Shown: one piece after another, positions 1-5,583 of the stretch
Layout of the letters: the number at the start of each line of letters is the position of its first letter
How positions within the stretch are numbered: the first letter of the stretch is position 1
Assembly (NCBI GenBank): GCA_025350445.1
Contig: JANXXV010000816.1
Coordinates: 1-9,895 of the forward strand
DNA: 9,895 bases
Direction of reading: 5' to 3'
Source of the DNA: Bryobacteraceae bacterium
Lineage (GTDB): Bacteria > Acidobacteriota > Terriglobia > Bryobacterales > Bryobacteraceae
Made by a program: the position numbers and the translations under genes
Notes under the pieces: generated by a model
Told to the model about the DNA's origin: nothing
Databases searched by the model: none
The model's input: the letters and a program-made list of their open reading frames with translations, nothing else

Positions 1-1
1 C

Positions 2-490
2 ACCGCCGTCCACAATTTCGACCTGATCTTGTGGCTGAAGCAGGCCGCCCCGGTCGCAGTGCTGGCGCGCGGGACGCAGGTATACCGCGAGTCCGTCAGC
101 CCCGATTCCATTACCACGGTACTCACCTTCGCCGATGGATCCATGGCGGTGGATCACATCGCCTGGATGCAGGACGGAGGCTTCCCGCTGAACCAGTGTG
201 CGCGATCGCGCATGACCATCCAGGGGAGCGACGGCTACTTTGAGATTGATCTCACCGGCCGGCCTTCGGCCATCCGTACGAAAGAAGGATACCGCGCAAT
301 CGATACCGTGATCATCGGCGCGCCGGAGTACGCCGGCTGTCTCAAGTTGCAGTTCGAATATTTCCTGCGGTCGGTGGAAGAAGGTGCGCCGGTGCTGGCG
401 CCGCCCGAAGATGCCCTGCTTACCGAACGCGTGGCCCTGGCCGCCTTGGAGTCCCTGCGCTCGGGCAAGGAGGTGCAACTTGCTGACTGA
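2..490 (+). CDS. Gfo/Idh/MocA-family oxidoreductase, C-terminal part (5' truncated)
   Basis: This is the last 162 codons of a gene that begins before the window; the frame is open from base 2 to the TGA at 488-490. The fragment reads like the C-terminal alpha/beta domain of Gfo/Idh/MocA proteins, NAD(P)-dependent dehydrogenases acting on sugars, inositols and related polyols. It opens with AVHNFDLILWL, resembling the family's H-x-x-D helix. It continues with beta strands carrying a FADGSMAVDHIAW segment and an IQGSDGYFEID segment (the usual 'G..G.l.ld' strand). It ends with the helix that commonly closes these proteins (LLTERVALAALESLRSGKEV). The Rossmann domain and its GxGxxG motif are outside the window, so cofactor preference cannot be judged. 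The 3' end overlaps the next gene by 11 bp and carries that gene's Shine-Dalgarno, so the two are co-transcribed. The family is fairly clear; the substrate is unknown. Confidence 0.85.
   Translation, partial: TAVHNFDLILWLKQAAPVAVLARGTQVYRESVSPDSITTVLTFADGSMAVDHIAWMQDGGFPLNQCARSRMTIQGSDGYFEIDLTGRPSAIRTKEGYRAIDTVIIGAPEYAGCLKLQFEYFLRSVEEGAPVLAPPEDALLTERVALAALESLRSGKEVQLAD
467..473 (+). promoter_or_regulatory. Shine-Dalgarno AAGGAGG deciding a TTG start
   Basis: AAGGAGG lies inside the end of the oxidoreductase gene, six bases before TTG at 480. The match to the anti-Shine-Dalgarno is close to perfect and the spacing is ideal. This favours the TTG over the GTG at 384, which would add 32 residues of low-complexity W/P/R-rich sequence that is only a shadow of the upstream gene. 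Confidence 0.8.
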
Positions 491-1370
491 AGGATGGTCG
501 GAACTTGTTCCCGGCGTCGATGTCTTCTTCCGCCGCGGCACTACGCCCGGACCCTTCGCGCTAATCACGGCCGGAATTCACGGCGACGAGTATGAGGGGC
601 CGGCGGCTGTGGCCGGCTTTGTTGAAAAACTCACCTCGCTGCCTCTGGCCGGTTCCGTGGCGGCCATTCCGGTGGCGAATCCCACGGCCTGGCGTGGGTC
701 GCAGCGGACCTCACCGGACGATGGCATAAATCTCGCCCGGACGTTTCCAGGTAAGGCAGACGGCTCACCCACTGAGCGGCTGGCCGCGGCTCTGTTTGAC
801 TTGGCGGGCCAAGCCGACCATCTGATCGACCTACATAGCGGCGGCGTTGAATATCTTTTTCTTCCCCTGTGCGGTTTCTACGGGGAATCGCAAGAAGCAA
901 ATCCGTCGTTTGCGGCCGCCCGCCATTTCGGACTCCCCACGCTTTGGCAAATGCCGGCGACTGCGGGCGTGCTGTCCTGTGAACTTTGGAAGCGGGGCCG
1001 CGCGGTGGTTGGTTGCGAGTACTTGGGCGCGGGCCAACTGTCGCCCGAAGGACGCGACGCCTATGTACAGGGTATTCTCTCCTCTCTGGCATATTGGAAG
1101 CTGTTGCCGGGCGGGTTTCTATTACCCGCGCACGGACGCGCCTGTGCGGGCGAGTGGTTGATGTCCGCAACCACCGGGTTATTCGTTGCCCATTGCACTC
1201 TTGGCGAAACCGTCGCGCCGGGTCAGTTGCTGGCGGAAATCCGCCATCCCCGGGGCAACACACTGCAATCCTTTCACGCTCCCGGCACTGGAGGTTTCGT
1301 GCTCGCGATCCGTTCCAAAGCCTATATTCGACCCGACAACTGGGGAGTCCTGATTGCCAACTACGCCTGA
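480..1370 (+). CDS. Zinc-dependent deacylase, succinylglutamate desuccinylase/aspartoacylase family
   Basis: A 296-residue protein with the M14-like amidohydrolase fold of the AstE/AspA family, which removes an acyl group from an N-acyl amino acid or similar amide. The zinc site is visible: His34 and Glu37 in GIHGDEYEGP, and His119 in LIDLHSGG. The substrate-binding segment NPTAWRGSQR...DDGINLARTFPG (about residues 67-91) has the family layout, though the common NLNR is NLAR. Glu180 in the VGCEYLGAGQ strand is at the place of the general-base glutamate. The C-terminal beta domain (about 205-296) resembles that of the DoeB-like, N-acetyl-diaminobutyrate deacetylase branch. TTG 480 is chosen for its Shine-Dalgarno. 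The gene overlaps the oxidoreductase by 11 bp and the PLP enzyme by 17 bp, so all three probably act in one pathway. No signal peptide is seen; it is likely cytoplasmic. The acyl substrate is unknown. Confidence 0.88.
   Translation: MLTEGWSELVPGVDVFFRRGTTPGPFALITAGIHGDEYEGPAAVAGFVEKLTSLPLAGSVAAIPVANPTAWRGSQRTSPDDGINLARTFPGKADGSPTERLAAALFDLAGQADHLIDLHSGGVEYLFLPLCGFYGESQEANPSFAAARHFGLPTLWQMPATAGVLSCELWKRGRAVVGCEYLGAGQLSPEGRDAYVQGILSSLAYWKLLPGGFLLPAHGRACAGEWLMSATTGLFVAHCTLGETVAPGQLLAEIRHPRGNTLQSFHAPGTGGFVLAIRSKAYIRPDNWGVLIANYA
1342..1347 (+). promoter_or_regulatory. Shine-Dalgarno GGGGAG for the TTG start at 1354
   Basis: GGGGAG occurs six bases before TTG 1354, inside the last codons of the deacylase gene. 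It supports a second overlapping TTG start. A later in-frame TTG at 1378 has no comparable site and would start only one codon before the first zinc-ribbon cysteine pair. Confidence 0.55.
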
Positions 1371-2568
1371 AGCCTATTTGGAATGCGGCATGTGCGCCTC
1401 GGCCTATCCCATCGGGCCGCACTTTCATGGATGCCCGGCCTGCCGCGCACTGGGACGCACGGCGGCCTTAGTGATGCGCTATTGCACCACGCCGGAACGC
1501 CTTTGCGATCCCGCGCGCCCCGGCATTTGGCGATGGCGCGGCCTGCTGCCTCCGGTGCCCGTAGACCAGATCGTTTCGCTCTCGGAAGGCAGCACTCCAC
1601 TGCGCCGCATACACAATTGGGAAAGCCCCGCCGAGCTATACCTCAAGAACGAAACCATGAATCCCACCTGGTCGTACAAGGATCGCGCGGCCAGCGTCTC
1701 CGCTACCATGGCGCGCGTCCTGGGCTTCTCGCGGACGGTGGCAATCAGCACCGGCAACCTCGGTAATTCCGTTGCCGCGTATTCCAGCGCGGCCGGTCTC
1801 GCGTGCACAATTTTCTGCAACTCCGGCGCGCCGGAACTCCAGCTTGCCTTGATGCAACATTATGGTGCGCGCGTCTTTCGGGGTGGCGAACAGAACTCGT
1901 TGGTTCGTCAATTAGTGGCACGCGGCGGATGGTTTCCGGCGACGGTCGTCTGCCCCAGGGAAGGCTTCGCCAACCCGTACGGCGTGGAAGGTTTCAAGAC
2001 GATTGCATTCGAGATCTTCGAACAGTTGGGCGACCGCGTTCCAGACCGCGTTTTTGCGCCGGCCGGAAGCGGCGACGGGTTGTACGGAATCTGGAAAGGG
2101 TTCGATGAACTTTACAAAATGGGCATCGCGCGCACCCGCCCAAAGATGATCGCCTGCCAGGCGGAAGGCGCGGACGTCTATGTGCGTGCCGTTCGTAGCT
2201 GCGCCTCGAAGCTGACGGCGCTGCCTTCTGTATCGACCGTGGCGTTGTCCATCGCCGAGAAGATCGGCGGTGAATTGACTCTCGGCGCTCTTTATCAATC
2301 GCAGGGTACGGCGATTGCAGTTTCAGACCAGGACATGATGCTAACGGCCGCGGAACTGGGCCGCGAAGGCTTTGCGTTGGAACCGGCGTCGGCAGCGTCG
2401 GTAGCCTGCGCCCGCACGGTCGCGGCCCAGGCGGCGCCGGGCGAAATCTGGGTCGCCATTGGAACCGGCGCAGCCATCAAGTGGCCACGGAACCTGACCC
2501 GGGGATTCACCATGCCAAGCGCGCTCCCGGACGATTTCGCCGGCATAGACGATCTAATTCCCGCATAA
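1354..2568 (+). CDS. Threonine-synthase-like PLP-dependent enzyme with N-terminal zinc ribbon
   Basis: A 404-residue fold-type II PLP enzyme. Residues 11-30 hold two Cys pairs, CGMC and CPAC, a rubredoxin-like zinc ribbon as in many archaeal and bacterial threonine synthases. EGSTPL (78-83) is the threonine synthase signature. Lys109 in NPTWSYKDR is the Schiff-base lysine; Trp replaces the more common Gly in NPTGS. STGNLGNS is the loop that contacts the substrate carboxylate, AGSGDGLYGIWKGFDEL is the phosphate-binding loop, and IGTGAAIKWP is the C-terminal cofactor segment. True threonine synthase makes threonine from O-phosphohomoserine. The neighbouring deacylase and oxidoreductase, and no other threonine-pathway gene here, suggest a paralogue doing beta/gamma elimination or replacement on another amino acid. 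The start overlaps the deacylase by 17 bp and the stop is TAA at 2566. It appears to be the last gene of the operon. Confidence 0.88.
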   Translation: MPTTPEAYLECGMCASAYPIGPHFHGCPACRALGRTAALVMRYCTTPERLCDPARPGIWRWRGLLPPVPVDQIVSLSEGSTPLRRIHNWESPAELYLKNETMNPTWSYKDRAASVSATMARVLGFSRTVAISTGNLGNSVAAYSSAAGLACTIFCNSGAPELQLALMQHYGARVFRGGEQNSLVRQLVARGGWFPATVVCPREGFANPYGVEGFKTIAFEIFEQLGDRVPDRVFAPAGSGDGLYGIWKGFDELYKMGIARTRPKMIACQAEGADVYVRAVRSCASKLTALPSVSTVALSIAEKIGGELTLGALYQSQGTAIAVSDQDMMLTAAELGREGFALEPASAASVACARTVAAQAAPGEIWVAIGTGAAIKWPRNLTRGFTMPSALPDDFAGIDDLIPA

Positions 2569-2799
2569 CGCTACCGCCCCGGCAATGCAAAGTTGGTGGG
2601 GCAGATGCCCTAGTCCGCGCGGGCGCCGCGGGACCCGCTCTCGCGAACCTGGCGCCTATCACCTTGGGCTCAATCACGCGCTCCGCCCGCCTGTTTGACC
2701 GGCCCCCGACCGCGAGCGTCTGCAAAAAAACTTACGCCCGCGCCACGACTTCGTCCGGAATGAAGTAAATTCCCACGGAGGCGCGCTGAAAACCGCGCA
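2569..2799. other. Convergent intergenic region with weak hairpins
   Basis: 231 bp between two converging operons with no convincing gene. For the + transcript there are a 5-bp stem GCCCC/GGGGC (2576-2580 with 2598-2602) and a GC-rich imperfect hairpin at 2613-2634 (GTCC...GGAC with one bulge), neither followed by a T run. For the - transcript, GCGCG/CGCGC (2781-2785 with 2794-2798) lies just past the SDR stop. ACTTC/GAAGT (2748-2752 with 2762-2766) is followed 17 bases later on the - strand by seven T (2724-2730), too far for a standard intrinsic terminator. Termination in both directions is expected here, but no textbook terminator is visible. Confidence 0.4.
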
Positions 2800-3558
2800 C
2801 TACTTCAGCACCGACGGCAAACGGTGCACCGCTGACATCCCTCCGTCAACCACGATGGCCGCCCCATTCACAAAGCGTGAGCCATCGCCCGCAAGCCACA
2901 CCGCGCAATCGGCGATATCCTCAGGCACGCCAAACTCGCCCCCCGGATACATAGCGTACAATTCGTCCCGCAGTCTCGGCGCGGCCTCGTATGCTATTCG
3001 CGATGTTTCGGTCAGGATGGTCCCTGGACAGATGGCATTAGCGCGAATGCCGTAACCGCCATACTGCTGGGCAAGCAGCCGCGTCAACGATAGCACTCCT
3101 CCCTTCGCCGCCGTATAAGCCGCCAGATGCACACCAGTCAACGCGTTGATCGAGCTCAGCGAAATGACCACTCCTTTGCGGCGCGCCATCATCGCCGGCA
3201 GCACGGCCCTGGTACATAGAAAGATACTCTTCAGGCAAACGCCCGAAACCCGATCCCACGCCTCTTCGCTCACCTCGTGCAACAAGCCATCACCGGCAAC
3301 CGTCGCCGCGTTGTTGACCAGAATGTCCACCTCTCCGCATCGCTCGACGCACGCCGCGACATCCGCCGCCGATGCCACATCGCCCTCCAGCGCGGTGAAA
3401 CGCTTCCCGGCCAGGACGGCCGTTTCAAGGTTCAATCTGGAATCGATATCGAGGCCTGTTACGCGAGCGCCGGCTCCGGCAAAACGAATAGCCATCGCCC
3501 TGCCGATGCCCTGTGCGGCGCCTGTGATCAGCACACTCTTTCCGTCGAATTCGTTCAC
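2800..3558 (-). CDS. Short-chain dehydrogenase/reductase (SDR), classical type
   Basis: A 252-residue classical SDR, an NAD(P)-dependent oxidoreductase of alcohols, ketones or sugars. TGAAQGIG (12-19) is the nucleotide-binding glycine motif. Asp37 at the end of the second strand (GLDID) favours NAD over NADP. NNAA (82-85) is the structural NNAG-type motif. Ser135, Tyr148 and Lys152 (YTAAK) form the catalytic triad, and CPGTILTET (after about 180) is the PG motif. The Asn usual in the fourth helix (V-N-L-K) is Cys108 here (GVCLKS), so the Asn-Ser-Tyr-Lys tetrad is incomplete. GTG 3558 is chosen because it overlaps the previous gene's stop as GTGA. Extending the frame upstream (to 3972) would only read the transporter gene out of frame. 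It is the last gene of the - strand operon and probably coupled to the transporter genes. Family certain, substrate unknown. Confidence 0.93.
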   Translation of the reverse strand: MNEFDGKSVLITGAAQGIGRAMAIRFAGAGARVTGLDIDSRLNLETAVLAGKRFTALEGDVASAADVAACVERCGEVDILVNNAATVAGDGLLHEVSEEAWDRVSGVCLKSIFLCTRAVLPAMMARRKGVVISLSSINALTGVHLAAYTAAKGGVLSLTRLLAQQYGGYGIRANAICPGTILTETSRIAYEAAPRLRDELYAMYPGGEFGVPEDIADCAVWLAGDGSRFVNGAAIVVDGGMSAVHRLPSVLK

Positions 3559-3977
3559 GGCAGACTCAGAATCACCACCGACAGCAATCCGCAAATGATA
3601 CCCGCCGTGCCGTATAGGCCAAGCCGTTCCTTGAATATCACCACCCCGCCGATCGCAACAAACAAAACGTTCGCCCCGGTGGCGATGGGATAGACAACGT
3701 ATCCCGGAGCGCCCCCGTTCAACGCGCCCACCAGGCAAAGCATTCCCAGAAAGCTCATCGCCGCCATTCCAGCCCCGATCAGAATCTCCTTGCCCTGTGG
3801 CCGCGACAAATCGCGAACCGAATAAAGCAGCGCCGCCACCAACCCCGATGCGTACCATCCGAACAGGTAGTGGTCCCGATGCGTAGCCGAAAGTCCCGCT
3901 TCCGCCAGAACTTTCGCGCCCACCAGCGCGAATCCGTTGGCGATCATCGCCGCTAACATCAGCCGCAACCACTTCAT
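3555..3977 (-). CDS. EamA/DMT-superfamily half transporter, second subunit
   Basis: A 140-residue hydrophobic protein with about five membrane helices (roughly residues 3-25, 36-55, 67-90, 94-115 and 120-139). The pattern is one EamA repeat: the fourth helix ends in FKERLG, the usual acidic/basic turn before the last helix, which ends ILSLP. EamA permeases normally carry two such repeats in one chain of about 300 residues; this one carries a single repeat. It starts at ATG 3977, overlapping the preceding gene's TGA as ATGA, with its own Shine-Dalgarno-like AGGGGA four bases upstream. Its stop overlaps the SDR start as GTGA. It probably pairs with the product of 3974-4417 in the inner membrane to export or import a small metabolite. 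The substrate cannot be told. A fused gene broken by a frameshift is possible but less likely, given the overlap and ribosome binding site. Confidence 0.85.
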   Translation of the reverse strand: MKWLRLMLAAMIANGFALVGAKVLAEAGLSATHRDHYLFGWYASGLVAALLYSVRDLSRPQGKEILIGAGMAAMSFLGMLCLVGALNGGAPGYVVYPIATGANVLFVAIGGVVIFKERLGLYGTAGIICGLLSVVILSLP

Positions 3978-4417
3978 GCAGTCCCCTTTTCTGCCTGCTT
4001 GCGCTCCAGCCACAGCAGAATCAGCGCCGCAAACATGGCGGTCACCGCCACTAACTGCTTCGCGCCAACCTTTTCCCGGTACAGGATCAACGAAATCAGA
4101 ATCGGAATCGCCGCCGATAGATTGATGATCAGCCAGCTCGTGGCGATCTTCCCCTCCCGCACGCCGATCTGGAAAAGCAGAATCGCCGTCGCCGCACAGA
4201 CGCCGCTCGGCAGCGCGATCACCCACACGTTCAGCGGAACCGCCACGCTTTCACCGCGCGCCATAAGCAAAATGACCGAAAAAAGCGCCGACCAGCCAAA
4301 TAGCAGAATGTTGATCTGTTTCGGACGGCAGCCCGCCCGGTCAGCCTGCTTATGCAACAGACCAAGCACTACGTAGGCGGCCATGGCGCCGAACGCGAAT
4401 AGAATTGCAGGTGTCAC
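3974..4417 (-). CDS. EamA/DMT-superfamily half transporter, first subunit
   Basis: A 147-residue inner-membrane protein with about five helices. The first begins right at the N terminus (PAILFAFGAMAAYVV), and the fourth ends in LYREKVG, equivalent to the FKERLG turn of its partner. This is a single EamA repeat. The GTG at 4417 is chosen because AGGAGG (4421-4426) precedes it, though the spacing is only three bases. The alternative ATG at 4444 would add nine residues (MDRARNRRN) and has no Shine-Dalgarno, but could be leaderless because TATGAT (4450-4455) sits just upstream. It is the first gene of a three-gene operon with ATGA and GTGA overlaps. Single-repeat proteins of this superfamily, such as EmrE-type SMR pumps, work as dimers. 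A heterodimer with the 3555-3977 product is the simplest reading. Confidence 0.83.
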   Translation of the reverse strand: MTPAILFAFGAMAAYVVLGLLHKQADRAGCRPKQINILLFGWSALFSVILLMARGESVAVPLNVWVIALPSGVCAATAILLFQIGVREGKIATSWLIINLSAAIPILISLILYREKVGAKQLVAVTAMFAALILLWLERKQAEKGTA

Positions 4418-4420
4418 ATT

Positions 4421-4426
4421 CCTCCT
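4421..4426 (-). promoter_or_regulatory. AGGAGG ribosome binding site for the first EamA subunit
   Basis: A perfect AGGAGG on the - strand lies three bases before GTG 4417. Short spacing weakens it, but no better start in this frame has any such site. Confidence 0.5.
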
Positions 4427-4449
4427 GTTGCGAGCCCGATCCATCACAG

Positions 4450-4477
4450 ATCATACCGGTCATACCATACTACCGGT
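4450..4477 (-). promoter_or_regulatory. Possible promoter -10 and paired ACCGGT sites upstream of EamA/SDR operon
   Basis: On the - strand TATGAT (4450-4455) matches the -10 consensus at five of six positions; a start near 4443 would give a short leader containing the AGGAGG. No good -35 is seen. Two copies of the palindrome ACCGGT (4455-4460 and 4472-4477) are 17 bp apart, with CATAC repeats nearby. The arrangement would suit a repressor or activator site, but this is only a pattern. Confidence 0.3.
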
Positions 4478-4541
4478 GCAGCCGAAATCACGCAAGATGA
4501 ATGTGTTGGAACCCCACCTTTACCGTATGCGCCCGATGTCC

Positions 4542-4553
4542 GGCTGCGCAGCC
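4542..4553. repeat. 12-bp perfect palindrome downstream of nitroreductase gene
   Basis: GGCTGCGCAGCC is self-complementary and begins three bases past the TAA (4556-4558) of the nitroreductase gene on the - strand. It could be a short hairpin at the mRNA 3' end, but there is no T run, so a terminator function is unproven. Confidence 0.35.
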
Positions 4554-4555
4554 CA

Positions 4556-5143
4556 TTAAGGAATGCCATCCTTCCCGCGGCCAAATGTTCCCTCAAACAC
4601 CAACTCGCCCACCTTCCGCCGTCCGCTAGGCACTTCCCGCGCCCTTTCCAGTTCCGTCAATTCCTCAATCCGCCCGGGATACCCTACCGCGAACATCGCC
4701 TCCACCGAATATCCCTCCGGCACCCCAAGCTCCACTCGCGCCCGCTCGTAGTCGAAGCCTGCCATCCCGTGTACCACCAGCCCCAGCGCTGAACCCTGTA
4801 GCGCCAAGCTCATCCAGGCCGCTCCTGTGTCGTAGGAATGAGTCGGCGAAGACCGCCCGCTGTCGGAGAAGTTTTTCGAAATCACCACCACCAGCGCGCC
4901 CGCCCGCGCGCACCAACTCTTGTTCCCCTCCGCCAGTAAATCCTGAAACCGGGCGAAGAAATCCGTCCCGACCCGCGCATAAACAAACCGCCACGGCTGG
5001 CCATTGCCCGACGATGGCGCCCACCTGGCCGCCTCGAATAACTGCATCAAAATTTCGTCACTCACGGCGTCCCCGCTCATCGCCCGCGGCGACCAACGCC
5101 TCAAAAACATGCCCTCAATTTCGTGATCGGCAGTACGGTCCAT
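4556..5143 (-). CDS. Nitroreductase-family FMN oxidoreductase
   Basis: A 195-residue protein of the nitroreductase superfamily, dimeric flavoenzymes that use NAD(P)H to reduce nitro groups, quinones or enones. RRWSPRAM (15-22) is the N-terminal FMN-phosphate motif. EAARWAPSSGNGQPWRF (37-53) holds the conserved PS-x-x-N-x-Q-PWRF flavin-binding block. The helix GAAWMSLALQGSALGLVVHGMAGFD and the strand AMFAVGYPG near residue 150 are the usual C-terminal flavin contacts. Length is typical of the short, single-domain members. ATG 5143 is chosen; AAGG directly abuts it and TAATAT lies a few bases upstream, so the message may be leaderless. ATG at 5110 (residue 12) would remove part of the conserved N-terminal region. 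It points the same way as the EamA/SDR operon, but the gap to it holds a possible promoter, so co-transcription is uncertain. Physiological substrate unknown. Confidence 0.92.
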   Translation of the reverse strand: MDRTADHEIEGMFLRRWSPRAMSGDAVSDEILMQLFEAARWAPSSGNGQPWRFVYARVGTDFFARFQDLLAEGNKSWCARAGALVVVISKNFSDSGRSSPTHSYDTGAAWMSLALQGSALGLVVHGMAGFDYERARVELGVPEGYSVEAMFAVGYPGRIEELTELERAREVPSGRRKVGELVFEGTFGRGKDGIP

Positions 5144-5291
5144 CCTTCGATATTACCGAACCCGCGTCCACGGATGCTGGTCGAAAATCACTAACCAGTG
5201 GCCCGTCGCGGCCACTCCTCCATCGCCAACCATTTATTATCAACACGATAGAAATGGCAAGCTGCTTTCCATCCTTCGGTCAGGAGGATTT
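5144..5291. other. Divergent intergenic region with a 7-bp inverted repeat
   Basis: This stretch separates the leftward nitroreductase gene from the rightward reading at 5292. It contains AGTGGCC (5197-5203) and GGCCACT (5210-5216), a perfect 7-bp inverted repeat with a six-base loop (CGTCGC). No T run follows, so an operator-like dyad fits better than a terminator. TATTAT (5235-5240) resembles a -10 for the + strand, but no -35 was found at the right distance. Confidence 0.4.
5282..5287 (+). promoter_or_regulatory. Perfect AGGAGG ribosome binding site
   Basis: AGGAGG is four bases before ATG 5292. It is one of the strongest Shine-Dalgarno matches in the window, yet it serves a reading frame with no recognisable product. 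Confidence 0.55.
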
Positions 5292-5498
5292 ATGAAATCG
5301 AAACTTCTTGCAACTCTGTTCGCCGACCCGGCAGAGCCTTCCTACCGCTACCGTTACTATGCGCTACCTCCGCCTCCAGCCCGCCTCCCGTCGGCTCCGT
5401 CTGTTCGACATGCCACCCTATATCGGAGCTCGATCGGTAGATCCCGGGCGCCAGCGGAATACGTATCGCCAAGGACACTGGCGGTGATTGCTCGGTGA
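5292..5498 (+). CDS. Unrecognised 68-residue ORF, possibly a gene relic
   Basis: The frame starts at ATG with a perfect AGGAGG upstream and begins MKSKLLATLFA, which looks like the start of a secretion signal. After about residue 11 it turns into a Pro/Arg/Tyr/Ser-rich sequence (YRYRYYALPPPPARLP) that does not resemble a folded protein, and the signal-like segment is too short to work alone. One reading is a secreted-protein gene whose start survives while the rest has been frameshifted or replaced. Another is a short leader peptide. From about 5360 another + frame reads VGSVCSTCHP before a stop, which contains a CxxCH-like pattern, and the opposite strand is also open across 5290-5520. No function can be given. 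Confidence 0.3.
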   Translation: MKSKLLATLFADPAEPSYRYRYYALPPPPARLPSAPSVRHATLYRSSIGRSRAPAEYVSPRTLAVIAR

Positions 5499-5533
5499 CA
5501 TTGCCGCGGAGTCTAAGCAAAAACCCCGATGGC

Positions 5534-5548
5534 TATAGTACTAGTACT
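5534..5548 (+). promoter_or_regulatory. Possible -10 overlapping a 12-bp palindrome
   Basis: TATAGT (5534-5539) matches the -10 consensus at five of six positions. It overlaps AGTACTAGTACT (5537-5548), a perfect 12-bp palindrome made of a tandem AGTACT. It sits about 35 bp before the start of the secreted-protein gene. A factor bound here would cover the promoter, but no -35 is evident. Confidence 0.3.
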
Positions 5549-5583
5549 TTCGCATAATGGAGGCGTTAGTCTCCGGAGCCTTG

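Noticed and set aside
631..1428. Long open frame on the - strand (265 codons)
   Set aside because: It is opposite the deacylase gene, is rich in Arg/Pro and has no motif; a GC-rich shadow of a well supported gene.
2724..2730. Intrinsic terminator for the SDR operon ending in seven T on the - strand
   Set aside because: The nearest stem (2748-2766) is only 5 bp and lies 17 bases before the T run, so a normal terminator structure is not met.
3559..3972. N-terminal extension of the SDR frame to give a 390-residue protein
   Set aside because: The extra 138 residues are Gly/Arg/Ser-rich and read the EamA gene out of frame; the GTG at 3558 fits the GTGA overlap and the normal SDR length.
3978..4226. 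N-terminal extension of the second EamA subunit
   Set aside because: The added residues are charged and not membrane-like and overlap the first subunit out of frame; ATG 3977 has a ribosome binding site and starts a helix.
5360..5440. CxxCH-like (CSTCH) pattern suggesting a cytochrome c remnant
   Set aside because: One short motif in a frame that stops soon after is not enough; no other cytochrome feature such as a distal Met was seen.
5290..5520. Open frame on the - strand with protein-like composition (76 codons)
   Set aside because: It has no recognised domain and no clear ribosome binding site; it could be a relic but cannot be supported as a gene.
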